Below, piece by piece: positions 16,748 to 24,237 of a stretch of 64,000 nt of DNA. Position 1 is the stretch's first letter. Every line of letters starts with the position of its first letter. Source of the stretch: PFJX01 sp964393825 (lineage in GTDB: Bacteria > Pseudomonadota > Gammaproteobacteria > Burkholderiales > Thiobacillaceae); contig CAYMUY010000010.1 in the NCBI GenBank assembly GCA_964393825.1, positions 1 to 64,000 on the forward strand, given 5' to 3'. The position numbers and the translations under genes are program-made. The notes below the pieces were generated by a model that ran no database searches, was not told the DNA's origin, and saw nothing but the letters and a program-made list of their open reading frames with translations.

Positions 16748-16840
16748 GTAGGTTGGATTAGGCGCGTCTTCATGCGCCGTAACCCAACACTCACGCGTGT
16801 AATCGTCGGGTTACGCAATAAAGCCGCGAAACCGACCTAC
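16748..16840. repeat. MITE-like inverted-repeat element between mshE and mshG
   Basis: About 93 bases with ends GTAGGTTGG and CCGACCTAC (inverted, 1 mismatch in 9). Inside is a hairpin in which TTGGATTAGGCGC pairs with GCGCCGTAACCCAA with one mismatch, and a further GGGTTACGC. It resembles the GTAGGTTGGGTTAGGCGC...CGTAACCCAAC repeats scattered in many proteobacterial genomes. It ends 9 bases before the mshG ATG and leaves no visible Shine-Dalgarno. Confidence 0.75.
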
Positions 16841-16849
16841 GCCTAGCCC

Positions 16850-18091
16850 ATGCCCACCTACACCTATAAAGCGCGCAACACCCGGGGCGAACTGCTCAGC
16901 GGCAAGCTGGAAGGCAGTTCAGAGGCGGCGGTCGCCGATGAATTGCTGCGCTCCGGCCTGACCCCGGTGAACATCACCGGTACGGTTGCGAAGAGCGGGG
17001 GCAAGACCGAACAGGATGTCGGCCAGCTGTTCAGTGCCCTGTTCGCGGACAAGGTCACCGAGGCCGAACTGATGCTGTTCGCGCGGCAGATGGCCAGCCT
17101 GCTGAAAGCCGGGGTGCCGATCCTGCGCGCGCTTACCTCCCTGGCCGAATCCAGCCCGCACAAGGCGTTCCAGACCATCCTGCTGGATCTGCGCGAGGGG
17201 CTGTCTTCGGGGCGGGAGCTCTCCGTCTGCCTGCGCAAACATCCCGAGGTGTTCCAGCCCTTTTTCGTCAACATGGTGCGGGTGGGCGAAACCACCGGCC
17301 GGCTCGACGATATCTTCATGCGCCTGTTCCACCATCTGGAATTCGAACGCGAAATGCGTGAGCGGGTGAAAGGGGCGCTACGCTATCCCAGCTTCGTCAT
17401 TGCCGCGCTGGCGATCGCGCTGGGCGTGATCAACGTGATGGTGATTCCGGCCTTCGCCAAGGTCTACAAGAGTTCCAATGCCGAACTGCCGATGATGACC
17501 AGGATCCTCATCAATTTCTCCGACTTCACCGTGCACTGGTGGCCATTCCTGCTCGGCGCCCTGCTGGTGGCCGGCATCGCCCTTCGCTGGTGGCTGCGCA
17601 CCAGCGAAGGGCGCTATCTCTGGGACAAATACCTGCTGCGCGTCCCCATCGTCGGCAAGATCGTGCACAAGGCCTCGCTGGCACGTTTCGCCAAAGGCCT
17701 GGGGATGACCTACCAGAGCGGCGTGCCCATCGTGCTGGGTTTGACCAACGCCGCCCAGGTGGTGGGCAACGCCTTCGTCGCCAGCCGCATCGAACAGATG
17801 CGGGACGGCGTCGAACGCGGCGAGTCGCTGACCCGCACCGCCGCCACCACCGCCGTGTTCACCCCGGTGGTGTTGCAGATGATGGCGGTGGGCGAGGAGA
17901 CCGGTGAGCTCGACCGCCTGCTGACCGAGATCGGCGAGTTGTATCAGCGCGACGTGGAATACGAGATCCGCACCCTCTCCGAGCAGGTCGAACCCATCCT
18001 GATCGCCGGCCTCGGTGGCATCGTCCTGGTGGTTGCCCTTGGGGTTTTCCTGCCCATCTGGGATCTGGGCGCTACGATGACCCGTAAATGA
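16850..18091 (+). CDS. mshG: MSHA pilus platform protein MshG
   Basis: 413-residue GspF/PilC-family inner-membrane platform with which the MshE ATPase works to lift pilins into the fibre. Two copies of the T2SS-F domain (about 75-195 and 275-400), each starting with a helical bundle (LFARQMASLLKAGVPILRAL and RFAKGLGMTYQSGVPIVLGL), and three membrane helices, including about 178-200 and the C-terminal LGGIVLVVALGVFLPIWDL. Full length for the family. The preceding repeat element directly abuts the start codon, so translation may be weak or depend on coupling with mshE. Confidence 0.93.
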   Translation: MPTYTYKARNTRGELLSGKLEGSSEAAVADELLRSGLTPVNITGTVAKSGGKTEQDVGQLFSALFADKVTEAELMLFARQMASLLKAGVPILRALTSLAESSPHKAFQTILLDLREGLSSGRELSVCLRKHPEVFQPFFVNMVRVGETTGRLDDIFMRLFHHLEFEREMRERVKGALRYPSFVIAALAIALGVINVMVIPAFAKVYKSSNAELPMMTRILINFSDFTVHWWPFLLGALLVAGIALRWWLRTSEGRYLWDKYLLRVPIVGKIVHKASLARFAKGLGMTYQSGVPIVLGLTNAAQVVGNAFVASRIEQMRDGVERGESLTRTAATTAVFTPVVLQMMAVGEETGELDRLLTEIGELYQRDVEYEIRTLSEQVEPILIAGLGGIVLVVALGVFLPIWDLGATMTRK

Positions 18092-18115
18092 GTGATCCAG
18101 CGCATAGGATTAGAC

Positions 18116-18142
18116 TCAAGTTTTTCAGCCGTCCGCCGAAAT
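18116..18142 (+). promoter_or_regulatory. Sigma28 (FliA)-like promoter of the major pilin gene
   Basis: TCAAGTTT (18116-18123), exactly 11 bases, then GCCGAAAT (18135-18142). The E. coli FliA consensus is TAAAGTTT-N11-GCCGATAA, so 13 of 16 positions match with the right spacing. It lies 47 bases before the mshA ATG, in a 98-base gap after mshG. Confidence 0.55.
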
Positions 18143-18189
18143 AGCGGGCAATCATCCACACAACCAACCTGTCTCTTAAGGAGAGCGTC

Positions 18190-18639
18190 ATGCCCAAGCT
18201 GCAAAAAGGTTTCACCATGATCGAACTGGTCATGGTCATCGTCATCCTCGGCATCCTCGCCGCCGTCGCCCTGCCGCGTTTCTATGACCTGCAGATCGAC
18301 GCCCGCAAGGCCAAGGCCGATGCCATCTTCGGGTCGGTGCGCTCCGCCTCCGCCATCGCCCATTCCGCAGCGCTGGTCAATAGTCAGACAGGCGCCACCG
18401 GCACGGTCTCCATGGAAGGCCAGACGGTGAACCTGGTCAACGGCTATCCCGCCGCCGCCGGCATCGTCGTCGCCGCCAACATCAACGCCACCAACGACAA
18501 CGTCACCGTCACCACCACCGGCACCGCGACCACCATCGACATCGGCGGCGCCGCCACCGCCGCCAACTGCCGGGTCAGCTACACGGAGGCCGCCAGCGGC
18601 GCCACCCCAAGCATCACCGTCGTCAAGACCGGCTGCTAA
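18190..18639 (+). CDS. mshA: MSHA major pilin (MshA/MshB type)
   Basis: 149-residue type IV prepilin. Short leader MPKLQKG, cleavage before Phe, Glu at +5 (FTMIELV), then the hydrophobic N-terminal helix. The C-terminal half is rich in Gly, Thr, Ala and Val and has a Cys pair (AANCRVSY and the last residue) that probably closes the pilin D-loop. A very good ribosome site AAGGAGAG and a separate promoter fit a highly expressed major pilin. Only one pilin of this type is present, whereas Vibrio has both mshB and mshA. Confidence 0.88.
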   Translation: MPKLQKGFTMIELVMVIVILGILAAVALPRFYDLQIDARKAKADAIFGSVRSASAIAHSAALVNSQTGATGTVSMEGQTVNLVNGYPAAAGIVVAANINATNDNVTVTTTGTATTIDIGGAATAANCRVSYTEAASGATPSITVVKTGC

Positions 18640-18644
18640 GGAGG

Positions 18645-18741
18645 TTCAAGGATCAAGGTGCCAGGGGCAAGCTGCAAGCGGCAACCGACCGGGGCTGGCC
18701 GAGGCTTTTCCTTGCGCCTTGCTCCGCGCCTCGTGCCCCTG
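18645..18741. repeat. Short inverted-repeat cluster over the mshC start
   Basis: Clustered CAAGG/GGGGCAAG/TGCAAG words on the left (18645-18682) and CCTTGCGCCTTGC...GTGCCCC on the right (18710-18739) that are mutually complementary and could fold. Same word family as at 19642-19724, 42140-42178 and 62748-62778. It supplies the codons of the unusually long MshC leader. Confidence 0.5.
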
Positions 18742-19173
18742 GGTTTCACCCTGGTCGAACTGGTGGCTGTCATCCTGATCGCGGGCATCCTGGCCGCCGT
18801 CGCCGGACCCCGCTTCTTCAGCGCCAACACCTTCGCGGCGCGGGGGTATACGGACACCGCCGCCGGCTTTCTGCGTTATGCCCAGAAGCTGGCCATCGCG
18901 CGCCATGCCGGCGTCACCGTGCAGGTCAGTGGCGCCGGCATGGCGCTCTGCACCACGGCCAGCCAGCCTTGCGCGGACGTCCACCCCTGGCCTGGCCCGG
19001 AAGGGGAAACGCCTTACCGCATCGATGTTCCCGCCGGTGTGACCCAAAGCGGTAGCGCCACCAGCCTCGCCTTCGATGCCCAGGGCCGCCCTGGTTCCGG
19101 CTTCACCCTCACCATCATCGGCGATACGACGCGCACCCTGACGGTTGAAGCGGAGACGGGCTATGTTTACTGA
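18658..19173 (+). CDS. mshC: Minor pseudopilin MshC (GspH-like)
   Basis: 171-residue prepilin with cleavage site LG/FTLVELVAVILIAGILAA, Glu at +5, and a GspH/FimT-like globular part. The start is a GTG at 18658 after AAGGAGG, which overlaps the mshA stop. This gives a 29-residue leader (MPGASCKRQPTGAGRGFSLR...), far longer than the usual 5-10 residues, because the leader is encoded by the short repeat cluster. It probably belongs to the initiating tip complex with MshD, O and P. It overlaps mshD by 11 bases. Confidence 0.85.
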   Translation: MPGASCKRQPTGAGRGFSLRLAPRLVPLGFTLVELVAVILIAGILAAVAGPRFFSANTFAARGYTDTAAGFLRYAQKLAIARHAGVTVQVSGAGMALCTTASQPCADVHPWPGPEGETPYRIDVPAGVTQSGSATSLAFDAQGRPGSGFTLTIIGDTTRTLTVEAETGYVY

Positions 19174-19636
19174 GTTGCAAGGGGCACGAGGCGTCAGCCT
19201 GATCGAGGCGGTACTGTTCATGGTCGTGGTCAGCGTCGCCCTGGTGGTATTGGTTCGGGCCTTCGACCAGGCCGCCGTCGCCAGCGCCGACCCGGTGTTG
19301 CGGCGGCAGTCGCTGGCCATCGCGCAGTCCCTGCTGGAGGAAATCAGCCTCAAGGATTTCGCCAACCCCAGCCCCGGGGGCTACACCGGCCCCTACAACG
19401 CCGCCAGTCGCAGTCGCTTCGATGATGTGATGGATTACGACGGCCTGGTCCTGAACGGCATCAGTGACCTGTCCGGCGCGGTGGTGGCCGGACTCTCCGG
19501 CTACCGCGCCAGCATCGCCGTCACCGCCACCGCATTCGGCGGTGTCCCTTCCAGCGCCGGCTGGCGCATCAGCGTCAGCGTCACCGACCCGGCCGGGCAG
19601 ACCCTGGCCCTCGATGGTTACCGGGCGGATTACTGA
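19163..19636 (+). CDS. mshD: Minor pseudopilin MshD
   Basis: 157-residue prepilin: leader MFTELQGARG, cleavage before Val, Glu at +5 (VSLIEAV), hydrophobic helix, then a globular domain like MshD/PilV. The ATG at 19163 lies inside the 3' end of mshC and gives a normal 10-residue leader; an upstream TTG at 19145 in the same frame is unlikely. Predicted minor component of the MSHA tip. Followed 12 bases later by mshO. Confidence 0.85.
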   Translation: MFTELQGARGVSLIEAVLFMVVVSVALVVLVRAFDQAAVASADPVLRRQSLAIAQSLLEEISLKDFANPSPGGYTGPYNAASRSRFDDVMDYDGLVLNGISDLSGAVVAGLSGYRASIAVTATAFGGVPSSAGWRISVSVTDPAGQTLALDGYRADY

Positions 19637-19641
19637 GGAGG

Positions 19642-19724
19642 GTGCAAGATGCAAGTGACAAGGTACAAGGAAGTTCCGGGGCCAGGCGCCTGTGCCTTGC
19701 CCCGTGTGCCTTGCCCCTTGCAAC
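19642..19724. repeat. Short inverted-repeat cluster over the mshO start
   Basis: TGCAAGATGCAAGTGACAAG and GTACAAGG on the left face TGCCTTGCCCC and TGCCTTGCCCCTTGCAAC on the right; GGGGCCAGGCGCC lies between. CAAGG and CCTTG words are complementary, so the transcript can form a hairpin across the start codon (19649). Confidence 0.6.
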
Positions 19725-20515
19725 CGGGCTTCAGCCTGATCGAACTCATCGTGGTCATGATGGTGGTGGGCATCCTCGCCGCCATCGTCGCGATGTTCAT
19801 CCGTAGTCCGCTGGAAGGCTACCTGGCGGCCTCGCGTCGGGCGGCGCTGGTCGACACCGCCGACACCGCCCTGCTGCGCATCACCCGCGATGTGCGGCTC
19901 GCCCTGCCCAACAGCCTGCGGGTCAGCCAGAGCGGCGGGATCACCTACCTGGAGTATCTGCCCCTCCAGGAGGGAGGCCGCTATCGCGCGGTCAACACCG
20001 GCGGCGGCGGTGGCGACATCCTCGACTTCACCTCCGGCGCCGACGCCTCTTTCGATGTGCTTGGCCCCCCCGTCAACGCTGCCGCCGGACAATACTTGGT
20101 GGTCTACAACCTGGGCCTGGACACCGCCACCTCCGCCTGGCTGGGCGGCAACCGGCGCACGGTCACCAGCAGCGGCAGCGTCAGCAATCTCGCCTTCACC
20201 GCCACCGGCGCGCCCCTGCCGCTGGAGTCGCCCGGCAGCCGCTTCTACCTGACCGGCACTCCGGTGACCTATGTCTGCGACCCGGTCGGCCATCAGTTGC
20301 GCCGCGTATCCGGCTACGCGCTCCAGGCGACGCAGCCAACCACCTTCACCGGTGCCACGTCGCGGCTGCTCGCCAGCCATGTGAACGTTTGCGCCATCAA
20401 CTATGACCCGGGTGCGTCGCAGCGCCTGGGGCAGCTCACCCTGCGCCTGCAACTCGGCCAGGACGGTGAAACGGTCACCCTGTACCGGGAAGTGCTGGTG
20501 AACAACGATGCGTGA
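19649..20515 (+). CDS. mshO: Minor pseudopilin MshO
   Basis: 288-residue prepilin, the large minor pilin of MSHA systems. Cleavage site QPG/FSLIELIVVMMVVGILAAIV with Glu at +5, then a long beta-rich globular region with two Cys (TYVCDPVG, HVNVCAIN). The ATG follows GAGGAGGG. The 27-residue leader (MQVTRYKEVPGPGACALPRV...) is translated from the short repeat cluster 19642-19724, as in MshC. It overlaps mshP by 8 bases, implying coupled translation. Confidence 0.87.
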   Translation: MQVTRYKEVPGPGACALPRVPCPLQPGFSLIELIVVMMVVGILAAIVAMFIRSPLEGYLAASRRAALVDTADTALLRITRDVRLALPNSLRVSQSGGITYLEYLPLQEGGRYRAVNTGGGGGDILDFTSGADASFDVLGPPVNAAAGQYLVVYNLGLDTATSAWLGGNRRTVTSSGSVSNLAFTATGAPLPLESPGSRFYLTGTPVTYVCDPVGHQLRRVSGYALQATQPTTFTGATSRLLASHVNVCAINYDPGASQRLGQLTLRLQLGQDGETVTLYREVLVNNDA

Positions 20516-20978
20516 CCATCAGGGGCAAAGCGCCATGGGCAAGGCGCCAGGGGGCCCGGTTGACCCTGTCCCTGAAAAAGGTTTTGCCCTCCCCGCCGCC
20601 ATTTTCCTGCTGGTCGTGTTGGGCGGGCTGGCCGGCTGGCTGATGCGGCTGACCACCCAGACGCTGGCCCAGCAGGCCCTGGAACTGGAAGGCGCACGTG
20701 CCTACCAGGCAGCGCAGGCGGGCGTGGAAGCGGGCATCTATGCAGCACGCAGCGGCAGTTGCGCGCCGCAGACACTGAGTTTCACCGGCCAGCTCGCCCG
20801 TTTCACGGCAAGCGTCGCATGTACGGCTTACAGCGCCGACGAGGGTGGCCAGGTGGTGACCCTGTACCGCATCAACAGCATCGCATGCAACCAGCCCGCT
20901 GCCGGCGCCTGCCCCAATGCCGCGCCGACATTCCCGGACTATGCGGAACGGCACATGCATGCAGTGGTGGAAGGATAA
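20508..20978 (+). CDS. mshP: MSHA biogenesis protein MshP
   Basis: 156-residue prepilin-like protein. After a 25-residue leader ending PEKG comes FALPAAIFLLVVLGGLAGWL; position +5 is Ala, so the usual Glu5 is missing, as in GspK-like tip proteins. The globular part has four or five Cys (SCAPQ, VACTAY, IACNQ, GACPN) that may form disulfides. A likely place is at the very tip of the pilus with MshO and MshQ. The leader again overlies GGGGCAAAG/GGGCAAGGCGCC repeat words. Confidence 0.82.
   Translation: MRDHQGQSAMGKAPGGPVDPVPEKGFALPAAIFLLVVLGGLAGWLMRLTTQTLAQQALELEGARAYQAAQAGVEAGIYAARSGSCAPQTLSFTGQLARFTASVACTAYSADEGGQVVTLYRINSIACNQPAAGACPNAAPTFPDYAERHMHAVVEG
20520..20580. repeat. Weak repeat words in the mshP leader region
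   Basis: AGGGGCAAAGCGCC, GGGCAAGGCGCC and GGGGGCCC within 35 bases resemble the word family at 18645-18741 and 19642-19724, but more diverged. It encodes residues about 5-24 of the MshP leader. Confidence 0.35.
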
Positions 20979-20985
20979 GCATCGG

Positions 20986-23900
20986 ATGCTGCTGAGATAC
21001 CTGCTCTCTCTGCTGCTGATGCTGGCGTCGCCGGCGATGGCTGCCACGTATTCTTTTCAATCTGACAGCTACTCATGGGAAACCACCACCAATAACGTGG
21101 TCTGGGATCAGACCAACACCTCCTATCCGCGGGATGATGACAAGATGGTGGTGAATTTCACAGGTGGTTTCTCCTTCACCTTCGGCAACGTCAGCTACAA
21201 CTCTGTTCGCATCATTTCCAACGGCGCCCTGCAATTCGGGGCCGACAGTGCCTTTCATCAGGTCTACAACAACACTTCCCTGCCGGTTTCCAATCATGAC
21301 CGGCTGATCTTGATGTACTGGGATGACATCAATCCACGGAGTGGCGGCACTGTCAAATATGAACAAAAAGGTACCGCACCCAACCGCTATTTCGTGGTCT
21401 CCTGGGAAAATGTTCCGCACTACAGCCTGGCTGGCACCTATAGCTTCCAGGTCATCCTCTACGAGAACGGCGATTTCAAGTTCCAGTATGGTTCAGGCAA
21501 CGCCGCCGGGGCCAGCGCCACCATCGGCGTGGAAGTCAACGACAGCGATTACACCCTGTTTTCCTTCAACAACGCTTGGGGTACCAGTGGCACCGCCATC
21601 CGCTGGTCAAAAGCCAATACCACGCCGAGCGTCTCAGCTTATTATGCCTTTGAGGACGCCTCCTGGAACGGCTCATCCCAGGAAGTGTATGACCGCTCCG
21701 GAAACAAGCGACATGGCACGCGCATCGGCAATGCGCAGGTCACTGCATCCGGCCGGGTCTGCCAGGGCGCCAGCATTCCTTACAACAACTCCGCAGCAGG
21801 CATCGACGCAATCAATACCACCTTCGATCTCGACGCCACACTCGGCAACAAGGGGTCCATAGACTTCTGGTACAAGAGCACACCGGCCTGGTCCGGCAGC
21901 GGCGCCCACGCCGCGCAATTGTTTGACGCGACAACGATCAACAATTCATGGTTTTTCCTGTCCAAGGACAGCAGCGGCCGGCTGACCCTCATGCTGACGG
22001 ATTCATCCGGAACCAGTGTATCGACACAAACCGCGGCCAACGCCATCTCCGCCGGCACCTGGGTCCATATAGCCGCAACCTGGTCCCTGGCCAATGGCAA
22101 CAACCAGAGCGTATTGCGCATTTACCTCAATGGCGCCCTGGCGGGGTCCAGCAACGTCACCACCAGCGGCACCCTGAGCGGCAACATCGGCACGCTGTAT
22201 CTCGGCGATAACCGCAGCAACTTCGTGAACGCCAGCGGCAGTGCAATTTCCGCCGATGGCCTTCTCGACGAAGTGCAAATCTATAACTACGAAATCAACA
22301 GCGCCCAGATCCAGGCTGATATGGCCGACTCACATGGTTGCGCCCTGGATATCCGGGTGGGCGGTTTCAACGCAGTGGATGTGGGTGCCGATGCCGTCTC
22401 GGGCAGGATCGGCACCAAGACTTCTGGCAGTGCATTTAGTCTTGACCTGATCGCACTGGACGCTTCCCGCACGACCATCGCCAGTGGTTTCAGCGGCAGC
22501 ATTCTGGTGGACCTGCTCGCGAATACCACGCTCGACACCGCCCTGGATGCGAACAACTGCCCAATCTCCGGCACCAGCCTGGCCGTAGGCACCGTCACCC
22601 TGTCCAGCAGTCGCAGCACCCAGGGGTTTCCGGCTGTCGCGGATGCCTGGCGTGACGTGCGTGTCCGCATGCGCTTCCCGGCCACCGGCACAGCCACGAT
22701 CACCGCCTGCTCGACCGACAATTTCGCGGTGAAGCCGGCTGCCCTGAGCGCCATTGCCAGCCATGCCGACTGGCAGACGGCGGGATCCGGCATCACCCTG
22801 GCCAACACCGGCGCGACCGGTGGCACGGTACACAAGGCCGGACTGCCCTTCAGCGTGCGCGTCACGGGCTATAACGCGGCCAATGTCATCACCAGCAACT
22901 ACGATGGCAGCCCGACCGCCAGCGTCGCCTGCCTGCTCCCGGCGAGTGGTTGTGCGGTGGGGCAGTTTTCCCCCGGCGTCTTGACCCCCTCGGCAGGCAC
23001 CCTGGTCAGTGATACCGCCAGTTACAGCGAAGTCGGCGCGATTGCCCTGACCTTCAGTGACACCACCTACGCCAGTGTCGACAGTGGTGACACCGCCGCC
23101 AGCTGCACGGGTTTCCATGTCTGCGCCAGCGTCATCAATGTCGGGCGCTTTGTGCCCGACCATTACGATGTCACCAGTCTCCAGGCCCCCGCCTTCCAGA
23201 CCTTCGGCAGCACCTGCGCCAATCGTTCTTTCACCTACCTGGGCCAGGATTTCGGCTTCGCAACACTGCCGCGCGCCCGCATCATCGCCAAGAACAGCAC
23301 GGGGGGAACGACCCGCAACGCCAGGGACACCCTCTGGAAACTCAGCCCGAACGGCCATTTCGCCAGCGCCTGGCGCTGCCAGAAGCAAGGCGGCGCTTCC
23401 TGCGAAGACGTCAGCATCAGCGCGGCGGGGTTCAGCGCCGGCAACCTGGTCGCCAACGGCGACGGCAGCGGCGACTTCACCTGGCCGACCAACATCAATA
23501 TTCCCAACGGCGTGAAATACCAGTTCCTGCGTAGTGCCCCCGCGCCATCGCCATTCAATGCGGAGATCGGCTTGGGCATACGGATTCAGGACAGCAGCGA
23601 GGCCGGCGGCTGCGGACTCGCCAGTTGCGTGATCCGCGACTCACAGGCCGTGGGCGCCCTGACCTGGAGCGACACCATCGCCTTCGACGCCGGGAACACC
23701 TTCCGCCAGGGTCGCCTGCGCCTCGCCAACGCGGTCGGTTCCGAACTGCTGCCGCTGCCGGTCCCGCTCAGCGCGCAATACTGGAACGGCCAGGGCTGGG
23801 TTGCCAATACCCAGGACAACTGCACATCGATTGCCTCACCCTCCCTTACATTTTTTTCACAAACTGCCGATAACCAGCTCGCCGTCGGGGAGACGGTGGC

Positions 23901-24138
23901 CAGCTTCAATGCGACACTGATCGCCGGCAACGGGAATCTGCGGTTTTCCGCGCCCGGCGCCGGCAATTTCGGCTTCCTCGACCTGAGTATCGCTGCCCCG
24001 GCCTGGCTGCGCTTCAACTGGGATGGCGTCGATCAGGGCAGCGATGGCGACCTGCTTGACGACGCTCCCCGCGCCCGTGCCGCTTTCGGCAAGCGCCGTG
24101 GTCGTGACAAGGTCATCATTCGCCGCGAGATGTATTGA
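20986..24138 (+). CDS. mshQ: MSHA-associated adhesin MshQ (nidogen-like, LamG-like, DUF6701)
   Basis: About 1050 residues, secreted. The start ATG 20986 gives a clean signal peptide, MLLRYLLSLLLMLASPAMA before ATYSF, 8 bases after the mshP stop. Residues about 30-185 resemble a nidogen-like domain (ISNGALQFGADSAFHQVYNN and DRLILMYWDDINPRSGG). About 210-455 is a LamG/concanavalin-like fold (GTWVHIAATWSLANGNNQSV, GLLDEVQIYNYEINSAQIQA). The C-terminal 500 residues match the MshQ-type DUF6701 (GRFVPDHYDVT..., CANRSFTYLGQDFG). GC is lower than in the flanking genes. It is probably the tip adhesin of the pilus. There is no PEP-CTERM or other sorting signal at the C-terminus. Confidence 0.85.
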   Translation: MLLRYLLSLLLMLASPAMAATYSFQSDSYSWETTTNNVVWDQTNTSYPRDDDKMVVNFTGGFSFTFGNVSYNSVRIISNGALQFGADSAFHQVYNNTSLPVSNHDRLILMYWDDINPRSGGTVKYEQKGTAPNRYFVVSWENVPHYSLAGTYSFQVILYENGDFKFQYGSGNAAGASATIGVEVNDSDYTLFSFNNAWGTSGTAIRWSKANTTPSVSAYYAFEDASWNGSSQEVYDRSGNKRHGTRIGNAQVTASGRVCQGASIPYNNSAAGIDAINTTFDLDATLGNKGSIDFWYKSTPAWSGSGAHAAQLFDATTINNSWFFLSKDSSGRLTLMLTDSSGTSVSTQTAANAISAGTWVHIAATWSLANGNNQSVLRIYLNGALAGSSNVTTSGTLSGNIGTLYLGDNRSNFVNASGSAISADGLLDEVQIYNYEINSAQIQADMADSHGCALDIRVGGFNAVDVGADAVSGRIGTKTSGSAFSLDLIALDASRTTIASGFSGSILVDLLANTTLDTALDANNCPISGTSLAVGTVTLSSSRSTQGFPAVADAWRDVRVRMRFPATGTATITACSTDNFAVKPAALSAIASHADWQTAGSGITLANTGATGGTVHKAGLPFSVRVTGYNAANVITSNYDGSPTASVACLLPASGCAVGQFSPGVLTPSAGTLVSDTASYSEVGAIALTFSDTTYASVDSGDTAASCTGFHVCASVINVGRFVPDHYDVTSLQAPAFQTFGSTCANRSFTYLGQDFGFATLPRARIIAKNSTGGTTRNARDTLWKLSPNGHFASAWRCQKQGGASCEDVSISAAGFSAGNLVANGDGSGDFTWPTNINIPNGVKYQFLRSAPAPSPFNAEIGLGIRIQDSSEAGGCGLASCVIRDSQAVGALTWSDTIAFDAGNTFRQGRLRLANAVGSELLPLPVPLSAQYWNGQGWVANTQDNCTSIASPSLTFFSQTADNQLAVGETVASFNATLIAGNGNLRFSAPGAGNFGFLDLSIAAPAWLRFNWDGVDQGSDGDLLDDAPRARAAFGKRRGRDKVIIRREMY

Positions 24139-24237
24139 AATGAGAGACAAACAGCGTATCAACCTGAACGAGGACACCGCATGCCGTCGCGACCTGCCCG
24201 CCATTCAACCGTTGGATTCCTGAACTTCAGCTAAGCC

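Noticed and set aside
20986..24138. MshQ as a PEP-CTERM substrate of XrtA
   Set aside because: The C-terminus ends IIRREMY with no PEP motif, hydrophobic helix or basic tail of that type.
24140..24223. A 27-codon frame between mshQ and mshI
   Set aside because: No ribosome site, no recognisable feature, and it only fills the gap between two operon genes.
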